DNA of 64,000 nucleotides from Lunularia cruciata (taxonomy: Eukaryota > Streptophyta > Marchantiopsida > Lunulariales > Lunulariaceae): NCBI GenBank assembly GCA_948567375.1, contig OX419761.1, positions 870,501-934,500 on the forward strand, written 5' to 3'. Below, piece by piece: positions 1 through 8,447 of the stretch. The stretch's first letter is position 1; the number at the start of each line of letters is the position of its first letter. The position numbers were made by a program, and so were the translations under genes. The notes beneath the pieces were generated by a model. The model saw nothing but the letters and a program-made list of their open reading frames with translations. It ran no database searches and was not told the DNA's origin.

Positions 1-291
1 AAGAATAGAGTTAGAAAAGCTTCGGCAGGATGTTAAAGCAAAACCCGACGTAGATAACATCGGGATCCAAATGTCTTCGGAGTTGCCCTCAGCAACAGTA
101 GAGAAGAGTGGGTCGAAAGATGAAGAGTTAGATAGATTACCCACTAGTGCAATTTCAGATCAGGAAAGAGAATTGCTGGATCTGGTAGAAGATGTAGGAG
201 TTGTGAAACCCGAGGACAGAATAGTAGGAAGTAAGATTACTTCGGGTTCGGGTTTGAAAGCCGAGGAAGAAATAGACATCGGATCGGATTA
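1..291 (+). pseudogene. ORF-X C-terminal fragment in X1
   Basis: The frame that is open from 71 (ATG) to the TAG at 290-292 encodes an acidic tail with SSELPSATVEKSG and SDQERELLDLVEDVG. The same tail ends ORF-X in the other X copies (42027-42250 and, minus strand, 48641-48870). Only the C-terminus is inside the window. I recognise no known domain here. The tail is rich in Glu, Asp and Ser and follows the coiled-coil region seen in the longer copies. Function unknown. Confidence 0.6.
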
Positions 292-1086
292 GTAACCAAT
301 TTGAGATTTGAAGGGGCAGATATGAAGAGGTGCATTGTCATTTCGGATCTGCAGGTTAGAACAGTTGTTGTAGAAACGGTATAGTTGTTAGAACTGTCGA
401 TTGCTTCACTATTTAAGAGTGGCATTCGCAAGAAATTGTTGTTCAGTGCTCATTATTTCTGAGAATAGATAAAGCGAAGTGCTGTGAAGCAATGCTCGTC
501 GCTTGAGCTTGATTCCGAGTATCAACTTTGCAATTGTGTTTGTGAATGTTTGGAGAAATTCAAAGTGCAAGTCAGAGTGCTTGTTGGATGTTGGATTCCA
601 CAGCCTTGATCTTCATTTTGTGTGTTTGATCTTGAGTGAAGTGCAATCAAAGCAATGCCTTGACAGATCTGAGAGGAATTTTAGTGTTGGTAGTATTCTG
701 CATTTGTGAGTGCAGTGCGAAGTTGATGTGAAGCAATTTCAATCGAGGAAGTTGTGCCTTCAGTGGAAGGGTGGAACACAATTCTGAGGCGAAGTCGTTT
801 TGCAGTGAAGTGCCATTTTTGGGAGAGCCTGAATCATCACAATCAAGATTGTTTGGAAAGATTTGATGGAGTTGTGATTATGGAGTGTGAATTTGTGACA
901 AGACTGCAAGTCAGTGCTTGTTACTCTCTTCTGGTTGTGGTTTCTACCTGAGAGACTAAAGAAGAACTCAAGAAGAACTAAAATTGTTACTTTGCTTCGT
1001 ATTTGGACATTTCTGACTCGTATCTCTGTGGGAACGAACTTTACTTACCCGATTACCGCAAAAGTGATATTTGCCGGGTTGTCACA
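1..1086 (+). repeat. Family X giant LTR, 3' tail (copy X1)
   Basis: This segment matches the last ~1.09 kb of the complete X units at 39266-43040 and, reversed, 47847-51615. It ends with the same GGTTGTCACA terminus at 1086. It holds the C-terminal end of ORF-X (to the TAG near 290) and then about 800 bases of untranslated LTR with a TATTTAAG element at 410-417. The left end lies outside the window, so no target duplication can be tested. The following DNA (CAACA...) starts a gag gene without any TGG primer-binding site. The junction is therefore an insertion or recombination boundary rather than a normal LTR/internal junction. Confidence 0.8.
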
Positions 1087-3658
1087 CAACACGTGTCAAT
1101 TCTAGCCAATCCTTCAGTTCCATCAAGTTCCACATTACCTCAGCCGATCCCAGTGCATCGAACAATGACTTTGCTTCTTATCACCCAACACGCCTATCAG
1201 AAGTCCAAGGGGACAGAACAAGACAAAGACCCCAATGAATTCATCGAAGAATTTGAAGTCATCTCCTTTGCTAACAAGGAGCATGACTCGGTGGATCGAT
1301 TGAGAATTTTCCCAAGTTTGCTCCGCAAGAAAGCTCAGAGCTGGTACACCCATGTGACCCAAAAGGGGTTTGTACCATCAGACTGGGCAGACTTGAGAAA
1401 CAACTTCCTGGAACGATTCCGGGAAGTTGATTACGATACAAGTGTCTTTGCGGCACTCAACGATTTGGACCATGGCAAGAAGGAGAAGTTGAGAGACTAC
1501 TCCGAGCGGTTCATGGCACTACTGAACCGAGTTCCCAAGCAATCGGGGGTGGTGGGTTACTCCGATGCCCAAGCCATTACCTGGTTCCTCGGGGGCCTTT
1601 CACCGGAGATACGAATCTTTGCCAGGGAGAGGAATGTAACTTCCCTGGACAAGGTACTCAAACATGTCGCTCGTTATGATGCGGCCCACTATCACTCTGC
1701 CGGTAACCAGAGAAATTGGGAGAAGAAAGGCAAGAAGCCTAGAAGAAGAGCTTCGTGCAGTACCTCCCCTTCTTTGGACGAATCTTACACGACTTCAAGC
1801 TCTTCTTCGGAATCCGAAGAAGAATCCAAGCCAAGACGAGTCAAAAGATGTGGAGGCAAGAAACCAGTGACTCCTCTTGCCAAGAGTGTACATAAGGCGG
1901 ATACAAAGCTGGATGCCCTCATCAAGGATTTTTCGGATTTCAAGATCCAGATGATTGGGGCTAAGGACCAAACGAAGGCCCTAGCATTTGGACGATCTAA
2001 TGTGTGGTGCACCGCATGTGGCAAATCCGGCCACGCCAACACAGAATGCAATACTCGTAATGCATTCCCGGTGCAGCAAATTGATTGGGTTCCGGGATGG
2101 AACCAAGACGAGGACGAGGAGGCTGTGTACCAAACTCAGGAGGTACAGCCTCAAGCAAGCACATCGTATCAAGGTCCAAGGTTTGGACCTAGGGAGTATA
2201 ACCCCAATGCTCCTCCACAAAGACCACCGATGAGCAACCAAAATTGGCCTCAGAATGTTGCACCCGGAGCCTGCTATAATTGTGGCTCAATGGGACATTG
2301 GTCCCCAAACTGTCCCGAGCCAAGAAGGCAAATTGGGTACGTTCCCTTGTGCGGAAACTGTAAAGGATTGGGGCATATGGGCAACCAATGCCCTCACCCA
2401 CCGAACCCGAAGCCGCTTGTAAAGTATGTACAGACCCCCGCTGAGCATGCAACACTTCAGCCAAAGGGGGATACGAATGTAAATTGCATAACTCTTGAGG
2501 AAGAAAGACCTCAAGAAGGGAGTCCGGCCTCAAAAGGAGAATGGCCGGATCTTGAAATTTTGAAGGTTGAGACACGCTCCAGCAAGAAGAAGCGTGATCC
2601 CAAAGAACTGAGTACGACCTTGTCGTCCTCCCGAAAGGCAAAGAGACTTCACCAAAAGCCATTCTTTCGGCCAAGGAGGAAAAGATCCTCACAAAAGCCA
2701 AAGCTAAAGCCTTGCAGAAAGAATTAAAGGAGGCATTACTCAGGACTCGGGAACTGAGTTTGGAAGAAGAGACGAAGACGAAGTCTCCAATTTTTCCGGC
2801 GGACATTCGATCCAAAGTAAAGGGTCTGATCCAAGCCGAGGTGGGCCAACCCGAGGAACCTTGGGTTAAGGCCATCAGCAAGCCCATCACCATTTTGAAG
2901 CGTCCCGAAGTCAAGAGGGCACATGGAGAGACTTCGGATCCAAAGCCGAAGATGAAGACGGTCAAATTGGAAGGAGTTCCCCAATATGATATTATAGCCG
3001 ATCTGGCCACCACAAATTCCAACATTACATTCAAGCAATTGTGGGAAGATAACAAGCTGTACAAGAGACAACTTAATTCGGCCCTCAAGAAGGTGAGGTC
3101 AATGTCAAAGAAGGACTTGCCGGCTATTTATCGTATTGAACAAGAAGATTTGGGATCTCCCAAGGTAGACGCGGAGATTGCAGGGTGCATGATCACATCG
3201 ATACCCATTGACTCTGGGTCCGGTGTGAATGTCATGACTGAAGATACTGCGAATCGACTCGGGTTTCATACGTTTGAACCCACACCCCGAGTTTTGAAGT
3301 TTGCAGACCAAACCAGGAGATGGCCACTGGGCATGCTATCAAACATTACCACGATCATTGGAGGGGTACCCTTCAAGTTGAATTACATTGTGTTGTGACC
3401 AGTGACAAAAACTGGTCACCCTCTATTGATCGGCAAACCCTGGTTGTATAGTGCCCAAGTTGTAGTGGATTGGCATCACCAGAATTTAAGATTCAAGGAC
3501 ATTTTGTCCAAAGATCAAAAGCTGGTGACTGTGAGTTGGACGAAGGTTCCCCATCTCGGGGAAACAAGTTTGTCGGAAGAGGAAGACAAATCCAAAGACT
3601 CATCATCTTCGTCCTCAGACGAATCTGAAGACAAAGTCCAAGTTAATTACTTGGAATG
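1087..3658 (+). mobile_element. Element E: gag-protease fragment of a Ty3/Gypsy retrotransposon
   Basis: A Gypsy-type internal region containing gag with three zinc-knuckle-like motifs, followed by a retropepsin-like domain. There is no RT, RNase H or integrase. It is bounded on the left by the end of X1 (1086) and on the right by the start of another X unit (3659). Neither boundary has a primer-binding site or a polypurine tract. Two readings are possible. E may be an older element cut by two X insertions. Or it may be the reduced interior of a non-autonomous X element with 3.7-kb LTRs. The missing PBS and PPT favour the first. Confidence 0.7.
1165..2727 (+). CDS. Gag polyprotein of element E (capsid and zinc knuckles)
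   Basis: Gag packages element RNA in cytoplasmic particles. The frame is open from 1003 to 2727, but its first ~28 codons lie in the X1 LTR, so the first ATG outside the LTR (1165) is used as start. Residues ~10-190 form a retrotransposon capsid domain (DPNEFIEEFEVISFANKE, LRKKAQSWY, LRNNFLERFRE, WFLGGLSPEIR). A Ser/Glu-rich basic linker follows. Three zinc-knuckle-like motifs come next: CTACGKSGHANTEC near 2010, CYNCGSMGHWSPNC near 2275, and CGNCKGLGHMGNQC near 2350. The capsid N-terminus looks short, as if the left end had been cut off. The last ~30 codons are probably out of frame, because the coding frame seems to move near 2640 into the protease frame. Confidence 0.75.
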   Translation: MTLLLITQHAYQKSKGTEQDKDPNEFIEEFEVISFANKEHDSVDRLRIFPSLLRKKAQSWYTHVTQKGFVPSDWADLRNNFLERFREVDYDTSVFAALNDLDHGKKEKLRDYSERFMALLNRVPKQSGVVGYSDAQAITWFLGGLSPEIRIFARERNVTSLDKVLKHVARYDAAHYHSAGNQRNWEKKGKKPRRRASCSTSPSLDESYTTSSSSSESEEESKPRRVKRCGGKKPVTPLAKSVHKADTKLDALIKDFSDFKIQMIGAKDQTKALAFGRSNVWCTACGKSGHANTECNTRNAFPVQQIDWVPGWNQDEDEEAVYQTQEVQPQASTSYQGPRFGPREYNPNAPPQRPPMSNQNWPQNVAPGACYNCGSMGHWSPNCPEPRRQIGYVPLCGNCKGLGHMGNQCPHPPNPKPLVKYVQTPAEHATLQPKGDTNVNCITLEEERPQEGSPASKGEWPDLEILKVETRSSKKKRDPKELSTTLSSSRKAKRLHQKPFFRPRRKRSSQKPKLKPCRKN

Positions 3659-3785
3659 TGTGGTGCCCACATTTTTTGTTTTTTCCAAAATAAAGGAGAA
3701 GAAGTGTATAGAGAAGTCGGATTGCGCCTGTATGGCGAAGAAGATGAAGGAAATTGTCTTTGGGATAAAACCCAAAGTAAAGTGA
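2712..3785 (+). pseudogene. Protease region of element E, broken
   Basis: The frame runs 2712-3398 and 3402-3785, with one in-frame TGA at 3396-3398. A Lys/Glu-rich helical linker leads to a retropepsin-like domain. The catalytic motif is DSGSGVNVM near 3211, and the end of the flap/core is LLIGKPWLY near 3425. The family cleaves the Gag-Pol polyprotein as a homodimer. The frame is shifted relative to gag (overlap ~2640-2727), which may be a programmed shift or an indel. After NYLE at ~3650 the frame runs into the X LTR at 3659, so the RT that should follow is gone. Protease identity is well supported. The break is seen directly. Confidence 0.7.
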
Positions 3786-5900
3786 CTTCGGGTCATAAGG
3801 CAAAGTACTCGGAAATGTCGTGTTAGCATACAATACGAAGTAAATGGTCTTTGGCTTGGGGGGAGCTCAACCCGAGGCAAAGACAGTCTAACAACCTTTC
3901 GTCGGGGCAAGAAATTCAAGAAGAGGCCGTTTCAAAACTGGTGGCTCATACGCACGAAGGTTGAGTGACAGTGACAGGTGCATGCCGGAGGTGTGATTTC
4001 TTGGTAGAAACTCAAAGCGACGGAAGACGAAGAAGTGCAACGATGAAATGTCGAGCAATTTTCCTTTGCCGTTGAGGAGTCGTCTTGCAGGTGATTGGGG
4101 AAAGGGAAATAGAGTTGGACTCGTGTTAGTGCGCAAGGGAGAAGTCGCAAGAGAGAAATTGAGACATAGTAAGAAAGTAGAAGAGATGGGAGGAGGGAAG
4201 AAGAACTCCGAATTTGCAGTGAGAAATCATGCAATTCGGAGATTAGATATAGTAGCAAGGATCAAAGTCTTGAGCCGACTTTGGATCACTTTTCTGGCAT
4301 GGAACTGGAACATAAGTTTTCCAGGATTCATGACAGAAATCATCGAGAGTAAATGTCTCGATGGTCCCAAGGAAGAAGGGAAGAGAGGAAATCTGGCTCG
4401 CTGGACAAAGTCGGATTGGAGACTTGTACTCGGGAAGGAGGCAGGCTCGGAGCAGGGAGCCATGTTCTTGGGGAAAGGAGAAATAGCCCAAGAAACGTAG
4501 GAGGTGAGAGATGCCTTCTCCTCGAAGAGGACAAAGAATGGGTATAAAGTTGAGAGCTACAAAGACCCTATGAGGAGAGGAATTGTGAGTGCACTAATGG
4601 CCCTCTTGAAGCCGGAGAGAACTACCTATGTGATGAAACACCAAGCGGTGTTCTTTCACAAGTTATTTGCAGGAGAACCGATCAATTGGGCAAGGTGCTT
4701 TCACGGAAGAACAAGGTAGATGGTGTGGAATCTGCGGGATAAGTCGCCTCCACACTACATTGTACTATTTGCAGCACATTTTTACCTCGGGTTAAATCTG
4801 CTCAATTTGGCGGAGCGTAATAGAATGGTGTCTCATCTCCATCCTGATTTGAGAAGAGAAGTCGACGCAGAGGAGCAGCAATACATTCTCCAAATCCGGA
4901 GCGCGGATGATTACTATGCAAAGACAGGGAAGAACGTGGAGGTCGTTGAAAGTACCCCAATGAAGAAGAGAACTTGGCAAGCAGAAGCCGAAGAAAACAA
5001 GAAACCTCGGAAAATGCAGAAAAATAACCTGAGGCGAGGAATGGTGGTGATTGAGTCGGAAGATGAAGACTCAGAAGGCGAAGCCGAGCTCAAGATGGAG
5101 GACTCGGAACGTGAGGAGGAACCTGAGCTGACCTTGCAAAGTGGAGATATGAGCAGTGACAGTGAGGAAGGAGGAGAGATGACATTGGTACCAGCGGCTG
5201 AAGAATACGAAGAAGAAATGCAAGCCAAAGTAGAAACCGAAGACAATGCTGCGTTGGAAGACAAAGTACCAGTGCGCGAGGAGAAGAAGATCGCAGTACA
5301 GCAAGGAATTTGCGTGAGACGTAAGGCAAAGTGTGAAGCGGGACCGAGTAGAGTGAAGGAAGAGGTAGAAGGAAGCTTGGGCAGTGAGGCATCGATCCCG
5401 ATACGAAGACTCCAGAGAAGAAGGCGAGTATCGGGAGAACACGAGGAAAGAAGAGAGACCACTCCGCTGGAGGACGAAGTTGCCAGTAATGGAGTAGATT
5501 ACCTCTAGATGGTAGTATGCCCGCTGTTGGTGAAGATGGAGAAGAAGAAGAAGGAGATGCAGTCTACTTGTCCACAAGTAAAGACTGTGTTGCAGGTCTT
5601 ATCAAGATTAGAAGAAGAAAACTCGGAGTTGAAGAAGAGTATAACCCGAGGTGATGAAGAGAGAGAAGTACTGCGAGCAGAAGCAGTTGAGAGGAGTCAG
5701 GTAATCGAAGACCTGAAGAGAGAAGTGAGTTATCGAGAAGATCTTGCGAGGAAGAGTGACATCGCAAGGGAGAGACAGGTAGCGGAGCATGAAATCTTGA
5801 AGCAGCAGTTTGCTGATTCAAGAGTCGAACTTATCCATGCTATGGCGAGGGTAGCATCAAAGGATCAAGAGCTCGATCAAGTGATGGAGAGTATGGAGGA
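3659..5900 (+). repeat. Family X giant LTR, 5' part (copy X4)
   Basis: It starts with the X terminus TGTGGTGCCCACATTTTTTG and follows the complete unit at 39266 for 2.24 kb. At 5901 it is interrupted by TGTCACGCC, the start of a family C LTR. The remainder of this X copy is not found further right in the window. The promoter-like CTCTATAAAAATC found in X2, X3, the minus-strand solo copy and the 60040-61285 copy is deleted here: GTGCAACGATG stands in its place near 4030. The left neighbour is element E. Confidence 0.85.
4048..5900 (+). pseudogene. ORF-X in X4 (LTR-borne coiled-coil protein), truncated
   Basis: A single frame from ATG 4048 to 5900 is interrupted only by TAG codons at 4498, 4717 and 5506. 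It then runs into the C LTR piece. Residues ~1-285 look globular (RRLDIVARIKVLSRLWITF; YVMKHQAVFFHKLFAGEPIN; PPHYIVLFAAHFYLGLNLL). Residues ~330-410 are very acidic (ESEDEDSEGEAE). A basic patch follows (RRLQRRRRVSGE, ~460), then a long heptad-rich coiled coil from ~490. The N-terminal half recalls helical domains of extra ORFs in plant Athila/Ogre-like elements. I cannot assign a family. Codons still align across copies, so the frame was once translated. Confidence 0.65.
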
Positions 5901-6200
5901 TGTCACGCCATTTGTAGTTCCGCATCTAGTTGCTCGGACACTGGAGTTCCAGTGATAGTAGTTAGAGTTATTTCAGTAGTATCTCAGAGACTACTTTCCG
6001 ACGGTCAGATTTGGTGTTCGAGGTACTGACTTCACAGTGACGCCCACCGTCACTTTGCACTATTTGCACCGTCGAGTGTGCTGTCAGCGGGACCGTTAGG
6101 GTTTCAGGGCTAGCTCGAGTACAGGGTATAGTTTTGAAGGTGAGCTCCAGAGAGCTCACTTCTCTGATGTTGAGCCTACGAGTTCCTGGCTATGGTGGAC
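5901..6200 (+). repeat. Family C LTR, left 300 bases
   Basis: It starts TGTCACGCCATTTGTAG and matches the 5' end of the C LTR at 18660-18960 and 35857-36166, with more substitutions than those two show against each other. It is inserted in ORF-X of X4 after TATGGAGGA. It stops at GGTGGAC exactly where A1 begins. The right half of this C LTR and the rest of the C element are absent. Confidence 0.85.
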
Positions 6201-6878
6201 TGTAACACCCATTTGTGCATGTGTGTGGTATTGTGATATTTAGCTTGGTATTACAAGTACTTAAGAGATATTATTTATATAGAGATAAAGGATGGTTCTA
6301 TATTAGTCATGGTTAGCTAAAGTTAGTCATAGCTAAGATAGATGGGACCTTACTTTAGAGGAAGTAGAAAAGATGAGCACCACTATTTTGGATTTTAGTG
6401 TGTTGACTTGGTATTATTCCTAGGTGTTTGGCTTTGGGGAAAGAGTTGAGAACTCTTGGGCCTGCAAGCCTTTTGTTTTGGATTCTTCTTTAGTCCAAGG
6501 ATAGCCCATGTGAAGGAATCCTTGCTTTAGTGGTTGGGTCAAGATAAGGGGAATATGCCCATGTGAATGGATATTCCTTTCTACTTTTTGACTTTACTTG
6601 ACTTTTAGTCTAATAACTTGAGTTACTACGGTAATTAGTAACTTTGGTACGTAACTATTTCACAAGTATATAAACAAGGGGTGAGGAGGTACTCATCATC
6701 TTTTCATTTGCAACTATCTCTCTCTCATTGAGTTCTCTAGTGAGCAATGTCTTGAGTCTTGGAGTGTTAGCCTTGGAGGAGTATGATGGAGTTGGGGTTC
6801 CTTGCCTTCTTAGTCCATGGTGCGCTACCATAATAGCCATCAGAGGTTCATCCTGAGTGAGAGACAGGCCGGCTCACA
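6201..6878 (+). repeat. A1 5' LTR
   Basis: Begins TGTAACACCC and ends GGCTCACA (TG...CA), 678 bases. It matches 13343-14021 and the LTRs of A2 and A3. It carries a TATA box at 6667-6675 and T-rich and GA-rich tracts typical of plant LTR promoters. Confidence 0.95.
6667..6675 (+). promoter_or_regulatory. TATA box of family A LTR promoter
   Basis: TATATAAAC lies about 210 bases before the LTR end and is conserved in all full family A LTRs (for example 19428-19436). This position fits a promoter that starts the genomic RNA near 6700. The role is inferred from position and motif. Confidence 0.55.
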
Positions 6879-6882
6879 TTTT

Positions 6883-6900
6883 TGGTTCCGTTGCCGGGAC
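6883..6900 (+). other. Primer-binding site of A1
   Basis: TGGTTCCGTTGCCGGGAC begins four bases after the LTR end. It is close to the complement of the plant tRNA-Asp 3' end used by Athila/Tat elements (TGGCGCCGTTGCCGGGGA). The differences lie at GT/CG near the start and at the end. The tRNA assignment is from memory of the family and needs a tRNA comparison. Confidence 0.6.
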
Positions 6901-6919
6901 CTCTCTAGAAGGCAAGATA

Positions 6920-7090
6920 ATGTTCCGCGTCCAATTCTACATTAGGCAGAAAGAGGCTATGAGAGCTCACTTGGAGAGAACATTAGGAGAGGAGAGGGCT
7001 GAACTTATGTTAGAGAACCAAGATCCATTTGTATACCCTGTAGTTCATTATGATGTCTTTGAGGTGATTTTGTACATCTTGTACACATGA
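6920..7090 (+). CDS. Small leader ORF of A1 (56 aa), unknown
   Basis: ATG 6920 to TGA 7090, starting 20 bases after the primer-binding site. The product begins MFRVQFYIRQKEAMRAHLER and has a helical, charged middle and a hydrophobic end. The same 56-aa frame is open in A2 (19681-19851), while in A3 it is broken by a stop and indels near 53060. It might be an upstream ORF, or a first exon spliced to a downstream frame. No family recognised. Confidence 0.4.
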   Translation: MFRVQFYIRQKEAMRAHLERTLGEERAELMLENQDPFVYPVVHYDVFEVILYILYT

Positions 7091-7738
7091 GAGGAATTGG
7101 AGAGATTGTGTGAGGTGGATTGCAGATTTTGGGGATTAAGGTGATTTTGGGCAAAATCTCAAGTCTGAGATCTGGACTTGAGATTTCTACACATGATAGC
7201 TTGGGTTATCTTTCAGTTAGCACACTTGAAATTATTGAAAGAGCTTCTATTAGCACTGGGCTAGAATTTTTGAAAGTTGATAGGGTAAAGTGCTCCCGCA
7301 ACTGCATGCTCTTTGGAAAATTGTACAGAGTCTTCCATTTCTTCAATTTTCAGTGAATTGTCATGAAACTTTTCAAGAAACTTTAGTGCATTGTATCCTA
7401 CCTGCTGCCACAAAAATTAGAGAGAGATCGTTTTTGCGCAGGGCGTTATGAGTTTTTGAAGTGAGGGGGGTGGTTTTCAGACCAAATCTGAAATATGGGT
7501 GCTGAATAGAAAGGTGTCTAGGCCAAATGGCTCAATGAAAAGATCTGAAATTTTGCAAGGAGGGACGCCCTAGAGTTGTGATCAAGTGTGGAAAATTTCA
7601 GAGGACTGTGACATATTGGTTGGGAGATTTGAGTGACATTGTGAGGAAGGGTCAATTCTGCAGAGTGGAGATCTCATGCATGAGAAGTTTGAGATCAACA
7701 AAAAGCATGTTTGAGTGTTTAGATTCATCTTGGGGAAC

Positions 7739-8212
7739 ATGGAGGGTCATCAAGAGTGGAAATTGAGATTATGCAAGGTTCCCCAAGGGTTTGAGGTGAT
7801 TGTAGGGGTGGATTTGAGGAAAAGAGAGTTAACAATAGAATTTGAAGAGAGTGTTGAGAGGATCCAAAAACCTACACCACTTGGAGGAAAGAGTGAGTCT
7901 AAGTGCTTTCTATGTGGAGAGAAGGGACATAAGGCAAGTTCATGTCCATTGACCTTTGAGAGCAAGAGATTGAGGGAAAGGAGAGGCTTACTTGACTTGG
8001 GTTTGCATGTTGGACCTTCTTCACCAAGATTGGGAGGGAGAAGATCTAAGACCAAGGAGTTGTGTGAGGTTTGTGGAGTTGAAGGACTTCCAAAAGGACA
8101 TGAGTGTAGTGGAGTAAAAGCACTTTTGGAAACTTTGGTGAAGGATCTTGGAGAGAGTCTTAGTACAGCTATAGAAATACTACCACCTTCATCAGCTAGT
8201 TCTCAAGATTAG
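7739..8212 (+). CDS. Zinc-knuckle ORF upstream of gag in A1 (ORF0)
   Basis: A 157-aa frame beginning MEGHQEWKLRLCKVPQGFEV. An upstream in-frame ATG at 7715 exists, but 7739 is chosen because it is the start kept in all three A copies. Residues ~60-75 form a CCHC zinc knuckle (CFLCGEKGHKASSCP). Residues ~110-128 hold a second Cys/His cluster (LCEVCGVEGLPKGHEC). It lies about 235 bases before gag and is separate from gag's own zinc knuckle. The same frame is open in A2 (20500-20973) and A3 (53804-54277), even though A3 gag-pol is heavily broken. It probably binds element RNA, but this is inference from the motif. Confidence 0.6.
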   Translation: MEGHQEWKLRLCKVPQGFEVIVGVDLRKRELTIEFEESVERIQKPTPLGGKSESKCFLCGEKGHKASSCPLTFESKRLRERRGLLDLGLHVGPSSPRLGGRRSKTKELCEVCGVEGLPKGHECSGVKALLETLVKDLGESLSTAIEILPPSSASSQD

Positions 8213-8447
8213 TGATGGAGATAATCTTTCAACTTATGGATAAACTATTCATGAGAGTTAGATTAATATGCACTCTAGGATTTGATGTTGCTATAGAAAT
8301 CTTGGAGCAACCTAAACCTTTTGTGTTCCCTAGAGTGGATTATTCTCAGATGGTGTTAGTCATGTATATACTCTATTAGTAATAGAGTGAGAGAAAAGAA
8401 AAGAGAAAAAAAATATTGAGAGAAAAGAAAGATAGTGAGGGGTTAAG

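Noticed and set aside
2189-3088. Minus-strand frame of 299 codons over element E
   Set aside because: It lies opposite the gag and protease frames, has Ser/Leu-rich composition typical of an antisense shadow and no recognisable motif.
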